Notes under the pieces: generated by a model
The model's database searches: none
Told to the model about the DNA's origin: nothing
What the model saw: only the letters and a program-made list of their open reading frames with translations
Position numbers and translations under genes: made by a program
In this document: piece after piece, positions 29,301 through 40,565 of the stretch
Numbering within the stretch: the stretch's first letter is position 1
Layout of the letters: every line of letters starts with the position of its first letter
Assembly: GCA_018389105.1 (NCBI GenBank)
Contig: JACATO010000039.1
Coordinates: 248,001 to 312,000 of the forward strand
DNA: 64,000 nt
Origin: Nautilus pompilius
Lineage: Eukaryota > Mollusca > Cephalopoda > Nautilida > Nautilidae
Direction of reading: 5' to 3'

Positions 29301-32300
29301 GACTTGCTATTACCTTAGCTACAATTTTATAATTGTGTTTAGGAGAGATATAAGTCTCCATTTATCCATGCAACACTGTCTCCTTTCTTGAAAAGTAGGG
29401 TAACAGTTGTGCTGCACTGGCTAAGCAAGGAAACTCCCAAGTTGAATGCACTGTTAGCTATGGCTGCCAGATCACTAACTAACAGTTATTCGAGTCTTTT
29501 ATAGAACTCGGGAGTAAGGCCGTCACTCCCTGGGGCTTTGTTGTTATTTAACGCCTTCATGGCATCTTTTAGCTCATTTTTGGTTATTAGGCCTTTGCAG
29601 AGTTTGGTGTCAGTGGGGTTTGGTTTTCTCTCTAGGTTTTCCAGGAGAGTGTCCTGAGCTTGAGTGTTAGGCCCTTCACTAGAGTAGAGCTGTTTGTAGT
29701 ACGTAGTTGCCTCCCTAGCAATGTCACCCGTATTGTGCAGCCATCCCTAGTTAGACTAGTCATAGTTTCACCTATTTCCCCAGTTTTCTCTAACCCGTAG
29801 AAGGCTTTGCTACACATTTCTTCATTAAAAGTCTGCACTTTGGCATTTTCTGCTTTGTTATAGATTCCATTCTGATTAGGGGAACCTAATGCCACTTTCT
29901 TTAATTCTGCTTAAAGCTCACTTCTAAGGCCCTATTCTACATGTTGGCAGTGTTCCATGCTGAGTTTCATCAGCTTGTTTTTCTGCACTCCACTATTTTG
30001 TGAGGGAGAAGAAGCTATTTATGCACATTCCCCAGTATTCCAAGTTCTCCTGTACACTCTCAATATTCTAACTCGGTTAGAATAGCATTGTTTAGTTTCT
30101 AGGTGCTTCTCATCTGGTTGCTACCCTGACCGTGAAGCTAACCCTAATCTGTTAATGATTGCTCCAGGATATCACATAGTGCACGATGTTCTGGAGGATC
30201 TCAGCTAATTTAGCGCTAAAGTACACATCGTCTATTCTAGTCGCTATGCTAGTAGTGAGTGTACAGACAAGTATCTGGATATTTATTTCTAAAGACATCT
30301 ACTAGGCCAAGCTGCAAGCAGAGAGTCTATAGCCACTTCGGTCCCTGTCTATCTAAGTATTGGTTGGGGACACAATTAAAATCACTTGCTACATACACTG
30401 CATCTGCAGGGAATGATTCTAACTCTTTCTCTAGTGCTAGTTTGAGCCTCTGAAAGAATTTGATACATTCTCTCGGTATGTTGGGGCATAGATGAATGCA
30501 ATTAGGGCCTTTGTGTGATCCTCTAGTTTAAGCTGACTATTATTAGAAGAGTATTGCTATAGGAGTGTTCTAAGCTAAACTTTAGCTTGGGGAGAAAACA
30601 AGATGGCTACACTGTGTTGTTGCCCAGTGGCATCTGTTAGACAGATCTGAATCAAAACCCGAAAATAGAAAAAAAAGGGGGGAATCCACCTTAAGTGCCT
30701 ACTCCTATGGCATCACTGGATTCAGGAGTCATTAACAGAAACTCTGTGTCATCATCTGTTTTACAGACAATCTGCATGATGTTCCTGGGCTTCGCCAGGA
30801 CTGTGGTTACATGCGACACCACCAACGCTCATCCTGCTGTGATGATTGTCCCATCCTGCACTGATCCATAGTGTCACTTCCATGCCACTGTGGACTGTTG
30901 TTGACACAGGTTCACTGTGTTATTTTGGTGGCTTTTGGGGGGGATCCACCAGTTAGTTCCATTGTCTCACTGTCAGAGGAGGGCACAAACCTTCACTTGT
31001 ACCTTTGTACAATGATCGTAAACCTCACACCCACCATGCCCTCTGATTCTGACAATGTCAGTTCCTGCCTGGGCATCACACTTGTGCTTACAGCTCTCAC
31101 GTATGATGGAATGGGTTTCTCCACTGCTTCATATTGTAGATCATATTCCTGCTGGGTGAGTTTTTCATCCTACAACCTTGCCAGGACATCCAACTACCCC
31201 GCCCTGATAAGCACAAGGCCCGTATCCTCAGATAGATGGATGCTTCCTTTATGACCCAAGATTGCTGCAGCACTACTTGAAGCCATTGACCAGAACAAGA
31301 AAACCAATTCCCCAACTTGGTCGGTATTCACCAGCTCGTTCACCCAAAAAGGCTACAGAAACTAGCGTATAACTCTGGCGACCACTACGTCACCAGGAAT
31401 GGAGCCAAACCAGTAGTCCTGTTTATTCTAAGCAGTACCCAGACATGCTCACAAGTCTCAGAACAAGGGTGTGATTCCACAGCCTTTATAATTACAAGAA
31501 TTACTTATTGATCTGACTTTTGTGTTTGCAACAGGAGTTTTGCTTGTATAGTTTGATATTTTTGTCAGAATATCTCCGACTTGAAATCATTTCACTTTGC
31601 CTCAGTTTTGCTTAGAAACAATGTGACCACCAAAGGAATTCTTGAAGTTGTTACTGTTTTGAATTTGCTTCAGATGGATGTCTTCATTCTGAGACCAGTA
31701 TCAAAACAGTACAACTGGCTCATCAGCATTCTCAAGAAATTTCAACAGAAAAATGTACTTTCTTTTCTTTGATTTAGGCCGGTATTCTTTAAAATATCCA
31801 AAGCCAGTCCTTGTCTTAGATGAGGCATCTGCATTTTATATTACAGCTACTCTTGCTTGCTTCAATTTTAGGAAGAATTAAAGAAGACTCATAATATGCT
31901 TGACAATGTTGCATCAGATGAAGTGAACCTTGATGCCAAAATAGAAAAGAAGATAAATGAGTTGGACAGAAACAAAAAACGTCTACAGACATTACAGCAC
32001 GTGAGGTAGGTGGAGAGAAGTCTTGGTGGCTGCACTATGAACAGTGCTCACCAACTGTAGCAGATTCTCTCAGCCATGAATATTTACTTTTTCTGCAAGA
32101 TGTTTTACTTAGCTGTAGGTTTACCCAGCAAACTTATCACAGTTTGAATAGGAAAAAAACAACAATGTATGCAGATTTTTGAGAGATGGGACAAAATTGT
32201 ACATTTTCAAGAAAGTCTTTCTGTTTTTTTAATTTTAGTTTTTTTTTTTTTTAATGGATTTCCAAATAATATGAAATAACATAAACAAGTAAAAATTTAT

Positions 32301-35300
32301 ATTACCAACTAAAGCAGACCATTGTGCCATCAGCAGCTTGGAGTTTGATGTGTTTGAACAGAGAATTTAGATGTCTGCTGCAAACTGTCGGTGAAACTAG
32401 AAAACTACACTGATGATGTGCTTGAGTGACTGATTTGGGTGTTTACAAAAGATGAACTGGAATATTCTGTTGTCATGGCTTCACAGCTGTGTAAAATTTG
32501 AGGCCCTGCTGCCACTCTTGACTGATTCCTACTGCTGGTGCAGATCGACCAGAACAACCCCGATGAGTGGTTACAAGAGTTTTACAACCAAACACTTTGT
32601 TATGTGTTTTTTTTTTTTTTTTTTCTGTCGTAATCTGCAACAAAGTATATTATAACAAAAACCTCTGTACTAGGAATAACAATGCCATATTACGAAGATC
32701 CAGCCCAGACCAAGATTATATTTTCTGTCATTTGTCACGAGACAAAATCTAAAGAACAAAACCCCTTTTTTTTTTTTGTACTGTCACAGATTTTGAGTGC
32801 ACCTGTCAAACCACGAAGCTGGACTCGTTACACCTCATCAGATTTTAAATCTCACCCGTACACGAATCGGGGTTTGCGTTGGACATTTGGTGAATAAAGC
32901 TTTAGCCATTTTGGAAATATCTTTTTATTTTCTTATCCATTGCTTAACTTTTGAAAATCAGCGCATCCTGCAAACAGACCAGGTGAAGCAGGATGTTCCA
33001 CTGATGATATTTATGCTACCTGTCAAATTAAAACAAAACCAAACTTGAAGAGCGTCACCGTAACGGTATCTGATGGTTTCATTTGAACAGGCCTGGTATT
33101 GTATTGATTGATTACGTAGGACAAAATATTTCTGATTTTTTTTTTTAAAGAAATTGAAAGCAGTATTTATTTGTTAAAGTGTGAACAGATTTTGCTAATG
33201 TTATTTATCAGTGTTTAACTCTTTCCCTGCCAAGGTTTTTGATGTCATTTCCATTAACAGATTCACTCCTCCATTGACAGATGATTTGGAATTCTCCCAA
33301 GGGCATTCGTCAGTGCTTAGACTGACGATATCCTGTGCTGCTGACCAGCCTTCGGTTGAGTGTCATGGAACTATGTTAGATCAGCAATCTCTGACTTTGG
33401 CAGGGAAAGAGTTAAATCGCTAGCCTAGCTTTGTCTTTGAGTACAGTCAGCTGTGCTGCTAGTGAAAGTAAAGCAAAAATTTGCTGTTCTGTACAATTTT
33501 TGCACCTGCCTATTGTGTAAAAAAGAGTATTTATTCGGCTTGTGTCATTCTTGGTTTTAACTCAGGCCTGCCTACATGGATGAGTACGAAAAGCTGGAGG
33601 AAGAACTGGAGAAGCTGTATGAAAGATACATTGTGAAGTTCCGCAATCTTACCTACCTGGAGCAGCAACTAGAAGAATACAATAGAGCAGAACAAGATAA
33701 AATCGAGGCATGTTCTAACAGAAAGTTTGCTACATTTCTCGCTTGCTTTTAAATTTCTGTCCAACACCGATTTTAGCTGAAAATTTATAAAGAAAGAAAG
33801 AAAAAAACACCCTGACATTATTCCAAACTGTAATGCACAATAGCATTGATATGCCCCTCTGTATAACAGAACTGCTGTTGTCTCTATTTACAAATATGTT
33901 TGATCAGTAAAGTATAGCAACCACAAAAAGAAAGAAAAAATGCAGGGTTTTTGCTATTGCGTTAACAATAGTAGTCTACAGGGAGTTTAATATGCATCAT
34001 ATACTGTGTAAAAAAAAAAACACACACACACAAACTGGGAGTTTTTTGTTTGCTATTTTTTAAGAAATCTCCTTTTCCCAGAGTATTGTCACTTCATGGG
34101 TGGGGTGACTGAAATCTGCTGGCAGGTTCAGCGGGTTCCCCTCACCACCCTGGCCTGTTACTGTGTGTGAGCTCTGCTGTAGCCGTGTAGTCCGGTTTGT
34201 GTTTCCGAGGTAGCCTCTGACCAAGATATAGTATTGAAGAAATCCCATTAGACCTAATTGTGTGGTGCTAGATACAGGCTGGCCGGCTGGCCGTCGGGTG
34301 GGAGACATTAACTCCGTCTATACAGCCTGGCTGTCTGTTTTGACATGTTGTCTGCCTCCACAATCCTGCTTTTGCTCACTTGGTCTGTGCTTGTGATTCT
34401 TCAGGAAACCCAGTATGCACTGAGAGCCACAGCTGTCAAATTGAAAGTGGATGAAAAGAAGCAAAGGCAGCTAACTCCAGAAGATCACGATGGTTTGTAT
34501 CTGTGCTCGGTAGCCACAGCGTGCTGTCAGCAATGGTTGAGATGTAGCAGTCGGGCATTTGCATGAAATTCTAACACACTGGATGGAACGTAAAAATAAG
34601 AGAAATGAAAAGTTGTCACCTACTGGATTTTTGCAAAACTAACTGAGTAGCAAGTTTCTCTAAAGTCAACCATCTCTGGATTTAAAAAAAAAAGATTCTA
34701 AATTATGCATACATGGAATTTTATATTGCTTTGATTTGACTTGTTAACAAACTGTTCCAACCCTAGCAAGTTACTAAGAAGCTTGGATGTCTTTTGATGG
34801 TCAGTATGTGACCCCTTAAAAAAGAATGATTGATTCAAGGTTTTCCCTTCACTCTGCTAATGGATGCTTCTGTATCAAGATATCTATATCCATGAAAATC
34901 ATATTGTTTCCCTCATTAGGATTAATCCTAAAAAGGATTGTTTTCTGTGCTAATAGTAAAGGTATTCACCCTTTATACAATGATAATAGCATGTGGTGGA
35001 TTCTACTGTCTGCATCTTATGAAAGCAAAACTGTTACTTTCATCAGAGCATCATCTGGAATGGGCTACCTAACTGCCCCTTTTTCTTACTTTTGGTAAGC
35101 TATAGTTGAAATTGAACTGATGAAAAATCCATTGTTTTTTTTAAACAAAGCAAAAAAATTGTATAAGAAGCATTGTTGCATTTTGAGAACAGGTCACATA
35201 TGAAGTGATATAGGACTATCACTGAAACTTTGCTATATTTCCTCTCTTCATCTCAGCTTTGAACATACAAAAAACTATACATCTCAAGTCTAGTATTGCT

Positions 35301-38300
35301 TTTCCACATGATTAACAGCATATTGTATTTTATAATAATCTCTCATATAGTTCTACAACATGATCAATTGGCTGATAGAGATCGACATTTTTATTTCAGG
35401 TGTAATGTTCATAATTCTTTAGATATATTAAGAACTTTTTTATGCTTATTGGAGTAAGCTACATGTACAGAATTGCGTAATTCCCACATATCTGTAATAC
35501 ATACAGTCTATATTAATTAGCTAATTAAACAACAACAAAGCATGACCCTGTTTAACTTAAACTGCATAGTACAAAAGATAGAAGATGAAATAGTTTTCTA
35601 CATGTTACAAATCTGTAGGTGTTGATCATTAGATATAAACCCAGGAATTATGAGAATGAAGACTCTATTCAAGTCTGTTACCTTGATAAGCCTCACTGAC
35701 TTTAGATAGTGAAATGCTAATATAACTGTCAGATAGATGTTAGTTTTTTAGCATGTCTCTTTACAAATTTATGGTTTCTTTCTTTAAAAATATTTTTCTG
35801 TCGGAAAGTGTAGCTGACCTGCACTGTCAGTCTGACAGCAGTAACAGTCAGAGGTTTCTTATTTTCATTGGTTTGTGGTTACTTTGAACCTAGAGAATCT
35901 TCTTTTTGGATGTCACTAGATGAAAGCTATTACAGTGAATTGCTAATGGTAATAATTGTAATTAAACCTCGTTGTAGACTTAAGCAAATGAAGCAGCTGA
36001 ACACTGAAGTCCTTTCTTGTTAATAGATTTACTAAATGACATGGCTTCTGAATCTGATGAAGAGGGAGCTCGGAGACCTCAAAGACCAACGCACCACCAT
36101 ACACGGACAGAGGGTAGGTAATCTCCCAAATACATCAATATACTACTACTGCAGTAGATATAGAAATAAATTTTGTTATTTTTTACTATACAGAATCGGA
36201 CGGATGTAACTTATTCTGTTTCCCAGAAGAGACTGCAAACCTGATAGCTAGTCAACCATACAGAGTATATTTACAGTCAGTCGTTTGGTGACCCAAAAAA
36301 AGACTTATGACTATGATACTGTTGTCTGTGTAGACAAGTGCTAACATGCAGAATAGCTAGGATATTTTATTGCTGAATTTACATAGCATCTTAAAGTTTT
36401 AACAGAGGTTTTCCCGAATTAATTTGGGCGAGCTTGTGTCCAAGATGGCCATCAATACGATTTCATAGACTGAATAATACTGTTACTATTAACTGCCCTT
36501 GTCACTAATTTATTCCAATTATTAACAGTTCTATTAATAAAAAAATAATTTTCTGATACCTAATCTGCCAGAATGTTAGGTAATCTGTAGTTATGATAGC
36601 TGAAAGAATTTACTCTCTTCCACATACTCAAAGCTCCTGTTTTTAAAATCCATTATTAGCTCTTTTCTAAATGCCTAAAATTTAAAACTTGGCACATCTT
36701 ATATTTTTAATTGTTCAGCCTAATCTAAATGCTGCAATATTTAACACCCCAATTGTTGCATTAATATTTAGGGTTTATCTAAGGAAACCAACTTAATCGC
36801 TAATACACCATCCTGATATCTTTGGTTTGCCTGAGTGTTTTGTTTTTTTAATTCTAGCAAATTCTGGAAGTAGTGACAAAAGACCACAAATTCAAGGATC
36901 CATGTTTGGGGTAGAAAGTGAAGTAAGCATAGTTTCTTTTTTTAAGAGATAGAAACAAATTTTACTCTTGAGAAGTTGGAATATTTTGTAGCTGTGTTGT
37001 ATAAGGGTAGTTAAAGGTTGTTGTAGATTTTCTCAGTACAGCAATACCTTGCTTAGTGCACAGGATGTGTTCCTGGAGAAGAAAGTGCTAACTGAAACAA
37101 CTCTAAAAGGGATCATTATACCAATGTATATAAATAGATGCATTCCTGACAGCATTATTTCTTACCTATCAGTGACATATCAGGGCTTTACTGGGATATT
37201 GGTAAACATGGAGTATTACAGTATTATTTATCAAGCAATAAGACTTTACACTATGTAAAATGATTTCTCGCCTTCCTGCTCTTTCAGGTAGGTAAACATG
37301 CTGCTAGCCTTCTCCATGGCGATAAACTGGCTTAGAGGCATTTAGCAGTCTGATCTTCCACCCACATGCTTAGCCTGCTCTCCGTCTTCTCAAACTGCTC
37401 CTTGAATGAATTAACTTTGTGGCAGTTTACAGAGTTTTAGTCTTGGCAGGAGCTTTAATCTTGTTTGTATTCTTCAGATTGAATGAGACTCACATCCACC
37501 TGGCGCAAACGCTTATACCTGCCTCAGCACATTCATTTTCACATCTAAAGTGATGTTCTTTCTTGTTACTCTGGACACATTACCAGCATCAGTACTCGTG
37601 GACCTCTCTTCAGATGTTATAGGTCTAAAATATGTTGGTCAGTAACACACGAAAACGAGGAAGTGTGACTGAGAGTAGACAAGATCTCTGTGAAGGCAGC
37701 AAGCTCCAACTAACACTTACTCTCATCGGCTGAGCAAGTGTTCACAAAGATGGCGCAAGTCTGGCTTATATTTTATTTTTTTTGGTTTTCAGTAAAAATG
37801 TCTCTCTCTGGGATCAAAAGTAGTATAACAAAGCAGCCCCGTGTGGGATAGTGAGTGCTAAGTGAGAGTGGAAGCACCAGTCAAATAATGTTTGTTTGAA
37901 TGGTTAATTATTGATATAATAATATATTCAATATAAATTTTGTTATTATGGATCCATAATTTTACAGTTTTTTGGCAAATGATTTTAATGCAACATTGCA
38001 ATAAATTATTTTTACTCCTGGATCTGAGGAGAAACCATTGGCAGATATCTTCATGTTCAGAACTGTATCCAAATGTGTTGTTTTCAGATCCGTGCTCTCT
38101 CCACTAAGAGGTTTGAAACAAAAATTCACTGGAATGGCAGGCGATCTTATGCTAAAAAAAAACAAGACACCCCTCCCCTTACATATGGAAATTGTATTAC
38201 ATTTTTAAATGTGCAGCAATACAAGTGCCATGTAGAAAGGTACAAATCCAGATTTTTAGAAAAAGGGACTGTGGTGGCAGAGTTGGAACTTTCCAGTAAG

Positions 38301-39013
38301 TGCTGTTATATGGTAGAGGAAAAGCTGGTGATTTAAACAAAATTTGCCCTGTTACAGATTCCATTACAAGGTCAATCATTATCACCAAACACACAATATC
38401 TATTTTCAGGTGTTTTAAAATATAATTTGGTCTGTCTTCCTGTACAGCATTTCTCACTAAAATTCAAAGTAATCAGACAACATGAGTTCTTTATGCCATG
38501 CTGTATCATTGCCATGGAAACCAAAAAAAAGCAAATTTAATAAAAGTAAACTGTTTGATTTCTTTTGTTAGATGCCATTGATTGTAATTATACTTACGGT
38601 TATCATATATCTAATTAAAATAAATAATGTTGATAGAATAAATTTCACTTGTAAAGAAATCATTTTGTTACTAGGTGTTGGAATGAAACTTGGCTGAAAT
38701 AGCATTGTCGTTTGAACATCCCTGGTATATTTCTGTTGAGAAACAGCAGGAAGGAGGTGTGCAACATGCACATGAAGGGTTTCCACATCACTGGGGAAAA
38801 TCTGACAGGTGTTTTTTAAAAAAGTGTAACCACTAATAATTTACTGTTCTTCTGTTTTAGGATTCTTCTGATTCTGGTGACTCAGAAATTGATGTTGATG
38901 CTATTGATGACGATTACATTAATGACAGCGAGGAAAACTTGGAGCTTTTGAACCATCGTGCCAGGTTGCCAATACATCAAGATGAAATGAATGAAAGTGA
39001 CAATGACTTTTAA
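8384..39013 (+). CDS. CLUAP1: Clusterin-associated protein 1 / intraflagellar transport protein 38 (complete, 12 coding exons)
   Basis: Exons: 8384-8405, 9373-9484, 9816-9900, 10315-10497, 12506-12601, 14173-14256, 31872-32005, 33566-33707, 34405-34492, 36027-36113, 36858-36922, 38861-39013. Phases join without a stop to give 416 residues; human CLUAP1 has 413. The start [18 protein letters not shown] and the end ESDNDF are family hallmarks. Residues 1 to about 150 form the calponin-homology-like head, with blocks [20 protein letters not shown] and ASEITSKGA. About 165-315 is coiled coil ([17 protein letters not shown]). The tail is acidic. Known role: IFT-B subunit needed to build cilia and for Hedgehog signalling. 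All introns are GT-AG except intron 8, which begins with GC. Intron 6 is 17.6 kb. A possible ATTAAA polyadenylation signal is at 39186. A 5' UTR exon further upstream cannot be excluded. Confidence 0.97.
8584..9313. repeat. Minisatellite in CLUAP1 intron 1
   Basis: About 730 bp of tandem units near 18-24 bp are built from AACAACAGTAGTAATAAT plus ATAT or GAT. A second unit type with AACATTCATAATAATAAT is interspersed. On the complementary strand the array is almost free of stops, which creates long spurious Leu/Tyr-rich frames. It lies between exons 1 and 2 and is presumably polymorphic in length. Confidence 0.9.
10757..11930 (-). mobile_element. Tigger/pogo-like DNA transposon relic in CLUAP1 intron 4
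   Basis: On the minus strand, 11427-11774 encodes a segment resembling the N-terminal CENP-B-type helix-turn-helix of Tigger transposases (residues around [20 protein letters not shown], then a [16 protein letters not shown] block and a VYHWF block). The left edge may be at ACAGTCAAATCTATGTG near 10756, and the right edge near 11928, where the complement gives ACAGTAAGTGGAGG. Both edges are tentative. The catalytic core is not recognisable. Confidence 0.55.
13120..14000 (+). mobile_element. Tc1-like transposon relic in CLUAP1 intron 5
   Basis: Around 13150-13300 an N-terminal helix-turn-helix segment is readable ([20 protein letters not shown], then [16 protein letters not shown]). At 13639-13827 there is the typical Tc1 block [15 protein letters not shown] followed by [15 protein letters not shown]. 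After that comes a frameshifted remnant of the C-terminal region, to about 13960. Frameshifts and stops throughout make it a dead copy. I could not fix its inverted termini. Confidence 0.65.
15500..17400 (+). pseudogene. Relic of a Polinton/Maverick-type protein-primed DNA polymerase B gene
   Basis: Several consecutive stretches in different frames match, in the right order, blocks that I associate with the family-B polymerase of Polintons/Mavericks (adintovirus-like elements). These are 15693-15720 and 15725-15870 (exonuclease-to-palm part, one frameshift between them), about 16070-16215, about 16250-16320, and 16694-16827, which includes the short motif VDLEYPEEL. Stops and frameshifts break the gene every 100-200 bp, so no functional product is possible. 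The surroundings are equally AT-rich. No integrase, ATPase or long terminal inverted repeat of such an element was recognised nearby. The class call rests on motif recall and should be treated as probable, not certain. Confidence 0.6.
17512..17718 (+). other. Short open frame of unknown meaning next to the polymerase relic
   Basis: A 68-codon open frame begins with a hydrophobic segment ([16 protein letters not shown]) that could be a membrane helix. It continues with an ordinary polar sequence. It lies directly downstream of the Polinton-like polymerase relic and before the MULE. I recognise no family. It may be a decayed fragment of the same element or chance. Confidence 0.25.
18080..19400 (+). 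mobile_element. Mutator-like (MULE) transposon relic with FLYWCH zinc finger
   Basis: The segment 18106-18300 encodes a FLYWCH-type zinc-binding region: a [17 protein letters not shown] stretch, a second cysteine in [11 protein letters not shown], and GIH. It continues in other frames with [17 protein letters not shown]. From about 18715 to 19330 the MULE catalytic domain is visible in pieces, including [16 protein letters not shown](L)[23 protein letters not shown] and a [12 protein letters not shown] block. Many stops and frameshifts show that it is dead. Ends were not defined. Confidence 0.75.
20740..22960 (+). mobile_element. hAT transposon relic of the TTF/ZMYM-like type
   Basis: The frame 20745-21011 gives the N-terminal region ([19 protein letters not shown]). 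The frame 21806-22183 encodes the block with [20 protein letters not shown], the His-containing motif typical of zf-TTF/DUF4371 hAT transposases. Near 22715-22800 a C-terminal dimerisation block is visible ([20 protein letters not shown], then AAER). Stops and frameshifts separate the parts. Termini were not found. Confidence 0.7.
23196..24000 (+). pseudogene. Coding-like relic of unknown family
   Basis: An intact 93-codon frame (23196-23477) contains blocks such as [19 protein letters not shown] and [20 protein letters not shown]. After one stop or frameshift a compatible frame continues ([18 protein letters not shown] at about 23495-23570). Another segment near 23800-23980 has [15 protein letters not shown] and a glycine/hydrophobic stretch. 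The amino-acid composition looks like a real soluble protein with a hydrophobic segment at the end. I do not recognise it. Because the composition and decay resemble the polymerase relic at 15.5-17.4 kb, it could be another gene of the same virus-like element, split by the MULE and hAT insertions. That is inference. Confidence 0.4.
25264..26900 (-). mobile_element. Unclassified repeat-borne ORF family, copy 1 (decayed)
   Basis: Read on the minus strand, pieces occur in order. 26123-26332 has [18 protein letters not shown]. 25905-26159 has [20 protein letters not shown] and [14 protein letters not shown]. 25264-25737 has [42 protein letters not shown] and [13 protein letters not shown]. The last block is clearly homologous to copy 2 at 58.0-58.7 kb. 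I have seen such ORFs repeatedly in animal repeats but cannot name the transposon superfamily. This copy has lost frame in at least two places. No inverted ends were found here. Confidence 0.6.
27089..27106. repeat. (GT)9 microsatellite
   Basis: A pure GT dinucleotide run in CLUAP1 intron 6. Confidence 0.9.
28255..31315 (-). mobile_element. L1-Tx1-type LINE relic (minus strand) in CLUAP1 intron 6
   Basis: Read on the minus strand from right to left. Around 30160-30420 are endonuclease-domain remnants (an [19 protein letters not shown] stretch and a TRIDDVYF block). 29632-29895 is connector sequence. 29082-29276 carries reverse-transcriptase fragments ([19 protein letters not shown]). 28647-28862 has a [10 protein letters not shown] block that follows the polymerase core in Tx1 elements. 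28255-28479 has [20 protein letters not shown], also present in the plus-strand copy at 49.4 kb. Many stops are present. The region 30870-31315 may belong to its ORF1, but this is not certain. Confidence 0.75.
33214..33416. mobile_element. Short MITE-like element with perfect 20-bp inverted ends
   Basis: TTTAACTCTTTCCCTGCCAA (33214-33233) is matched exactly in reverse complement at 33397-33416. The 203-bp unit between them has no coding capacity that I recognise. It lies in CLUAP1 intron 7, between exons 7 and 8. No clear target duplication is visible next to the ends. A small non-autonomous DNA transposon is the simplest reading. Confidence 0.75.
37037..37885 (-). mobile_element. Tigger-like transposon fragment in CLUAP1 intron 11
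   Basis: The left end TACAGCAATACCTTGCTTAG at 37037 starts with TA and resembles Tigger termini. A related inverted sequence lies near 37850-37880. On the minus strand around 37300-37420 a segment reading [13 protein letters not shown] matches the start of the CENP-B-type DNA-binding region of Tigger transposases. The rest is eroded. Confidence 0.6.
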
Positions 39014-40565
39014 CATTGAATTCACAGAAATATGTTTGGTTCAACAGTAAAGTCTTCATTTTTGTTAGAATTATAACATTTTATTTGTTCGTTGTATTGA
39101 TCATCCATTAGATAAAAGGATGTGATGAGAAAATTTAGCCTGTGCTTTATGAAAGATGTAAGCAGAGATTTCTGTTTACCGAACTATTAAAAGTGAAGGT
39201 GCAGAATATTTCAGCAGCCTGTTGATCGTAATTCTTATTTTCACTTTGGCTGGAGAGAGAGAGAGGAGGCTAAATAACTATTCTTTGATGACATTAGCTT
39301 TCTTGTTGAGTTTGGACATTGCCTTTTAATTCAACTTTAGTATAGCCCCCCCCCCTCCAGAGCCATGAAGTTTATTGTCGTAGTTATGATACTAGTGAAT
39401 TAACGCATTATCCAACATTTTCTAATTTGAAACTTTTCATCTTCCATTTCAAAGAACGTTGGATTCTGCGGTTACTGCTCGTCTCGATCGGGCATTCACG
39501 CGGTTTTGAATCTGGTTCTCTGCAAGAGCATTTCTGGTGCTTAAGGATACCGCATCTTCATTAACCACCACAGTCGTGCATAGATTGAGTGTACAGCACC
39601 CGGAGTCCTGCGACAGCCACAAATCCCAGTATCGAGTGGACCAGAAAACTTCTCTTCAGGGGTGGGAAAGACAGTCGAGTCGAGGTGGTGAACAAGTAGC
39701 AGCACAACGACGATCTCGTCATTTCTGAGACTCAGCCAAACCATCTCCTCCTCCTCCTCCCGAGCACTCAAAACACCACGTGACCGTCTCTCTCCCCCCT
39801 CCCGCGTTGCTTATGCCGAGTTCAGGGTGGGATGTAAACTGGCAGAGACCGTTCGAGGTGAATAGATAATAAATCATCGTTCGTATAGCATTGTACTGTA
39901 CTGGAGGGGGTGGGTGGGTGCCTGCGTAGCCGCTCGCTCGCTATCGGTGGAGGCCATGCGGGAGATTTCACAGCAGCGTCCTTGACCTGCTCGCGGTTAC
40001 CCCAAAAACCTGGCTCGTTCAACCGAAATAGATGACTGACTGACTGACTGGGGTACAGCCGAAGGGGGCACCTGTCGTCCCTCTCATCGTAGCGCGCGAC
40101 GGCCGCCGGGTACAGTAAGCGACCGTAGGTCGGTCTCCTGCTGGAAGCGCAGAACCCTGAACCACAGTAGTTCCCGCGCATTTTTGGCCTAACGGCAGCG
40201 ATTTAGGTACCCGCCTGGGGTCCGTCCGGTCGTTCACTCACTCCGGGTTCCTGTTCCTTCCGGTTACCGTCCGGCGTAACCAGGCTCGATCGAGGCCCCA
40301 GTGCCCCCCCTCTTCCGCTTACTGACCGACGACGCCTCTGTGTGAAGGTCGCCTTGATTCTCGGCGCCAGAAATTCCTCGTTAGATTCGCGCGCGTAGTT
40401 GGGGGTTGAGAAGGTGCACCTGTCCACCTGTCCACCGGTCTTCCCTGAGGTCCCGGGGGTGGGGTAAACTTTCCGCCCCTCGTACACGAGGAGACCCGAC
40501 GCTCTCTTTCAGGTCCGGTGCGGTTGAGAGCAGGTGCGGCCATCCCCAGGTCTGTCTGTAGCAGC
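39014..40565. other. CLUAP1 3' UTR, then CpG-rich upstream region of SHMT
   Basis: The left part (39014 to about 39400) is AT-rich and carries the CLUAP1 3' UTR. From about 39440 to 40800 the sequence is clearly richer in GC and CpG than anything else in the window, as expected for a constitutive promoter. The open frames on the minus strand here are typical chance frames in CpG-rich DNA. A (GACT)n run sits near 40032-40050. A polypyrimidine tract ending in AG at 40512 looks like a splice acceptor, so part of the SHMT 5' UTR may be spliced. Confidence 0.6.

Larger units (their letters stand above)
14257..31871. other. CLUAP1 intron 6: 17.6-kb island of nested decayed transposons
   Basis: The intron runs from donor GTAAGT at 14257 to acceptor AG at 31870-31871. 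It contains in order a Polinton-type polymerase relic, a MULE, a TTF-type hAT, a coding-like relic, a copy of an unclassified ORF family and an L1-Tx1 LINE, each listed separately. The stretches 14300-15500, 24000-25200 and 26950-28200 are strongly AT-rich without anything I can name. The next largest CLUAP1 intron is under 3 kb. Confidence 0.9.
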
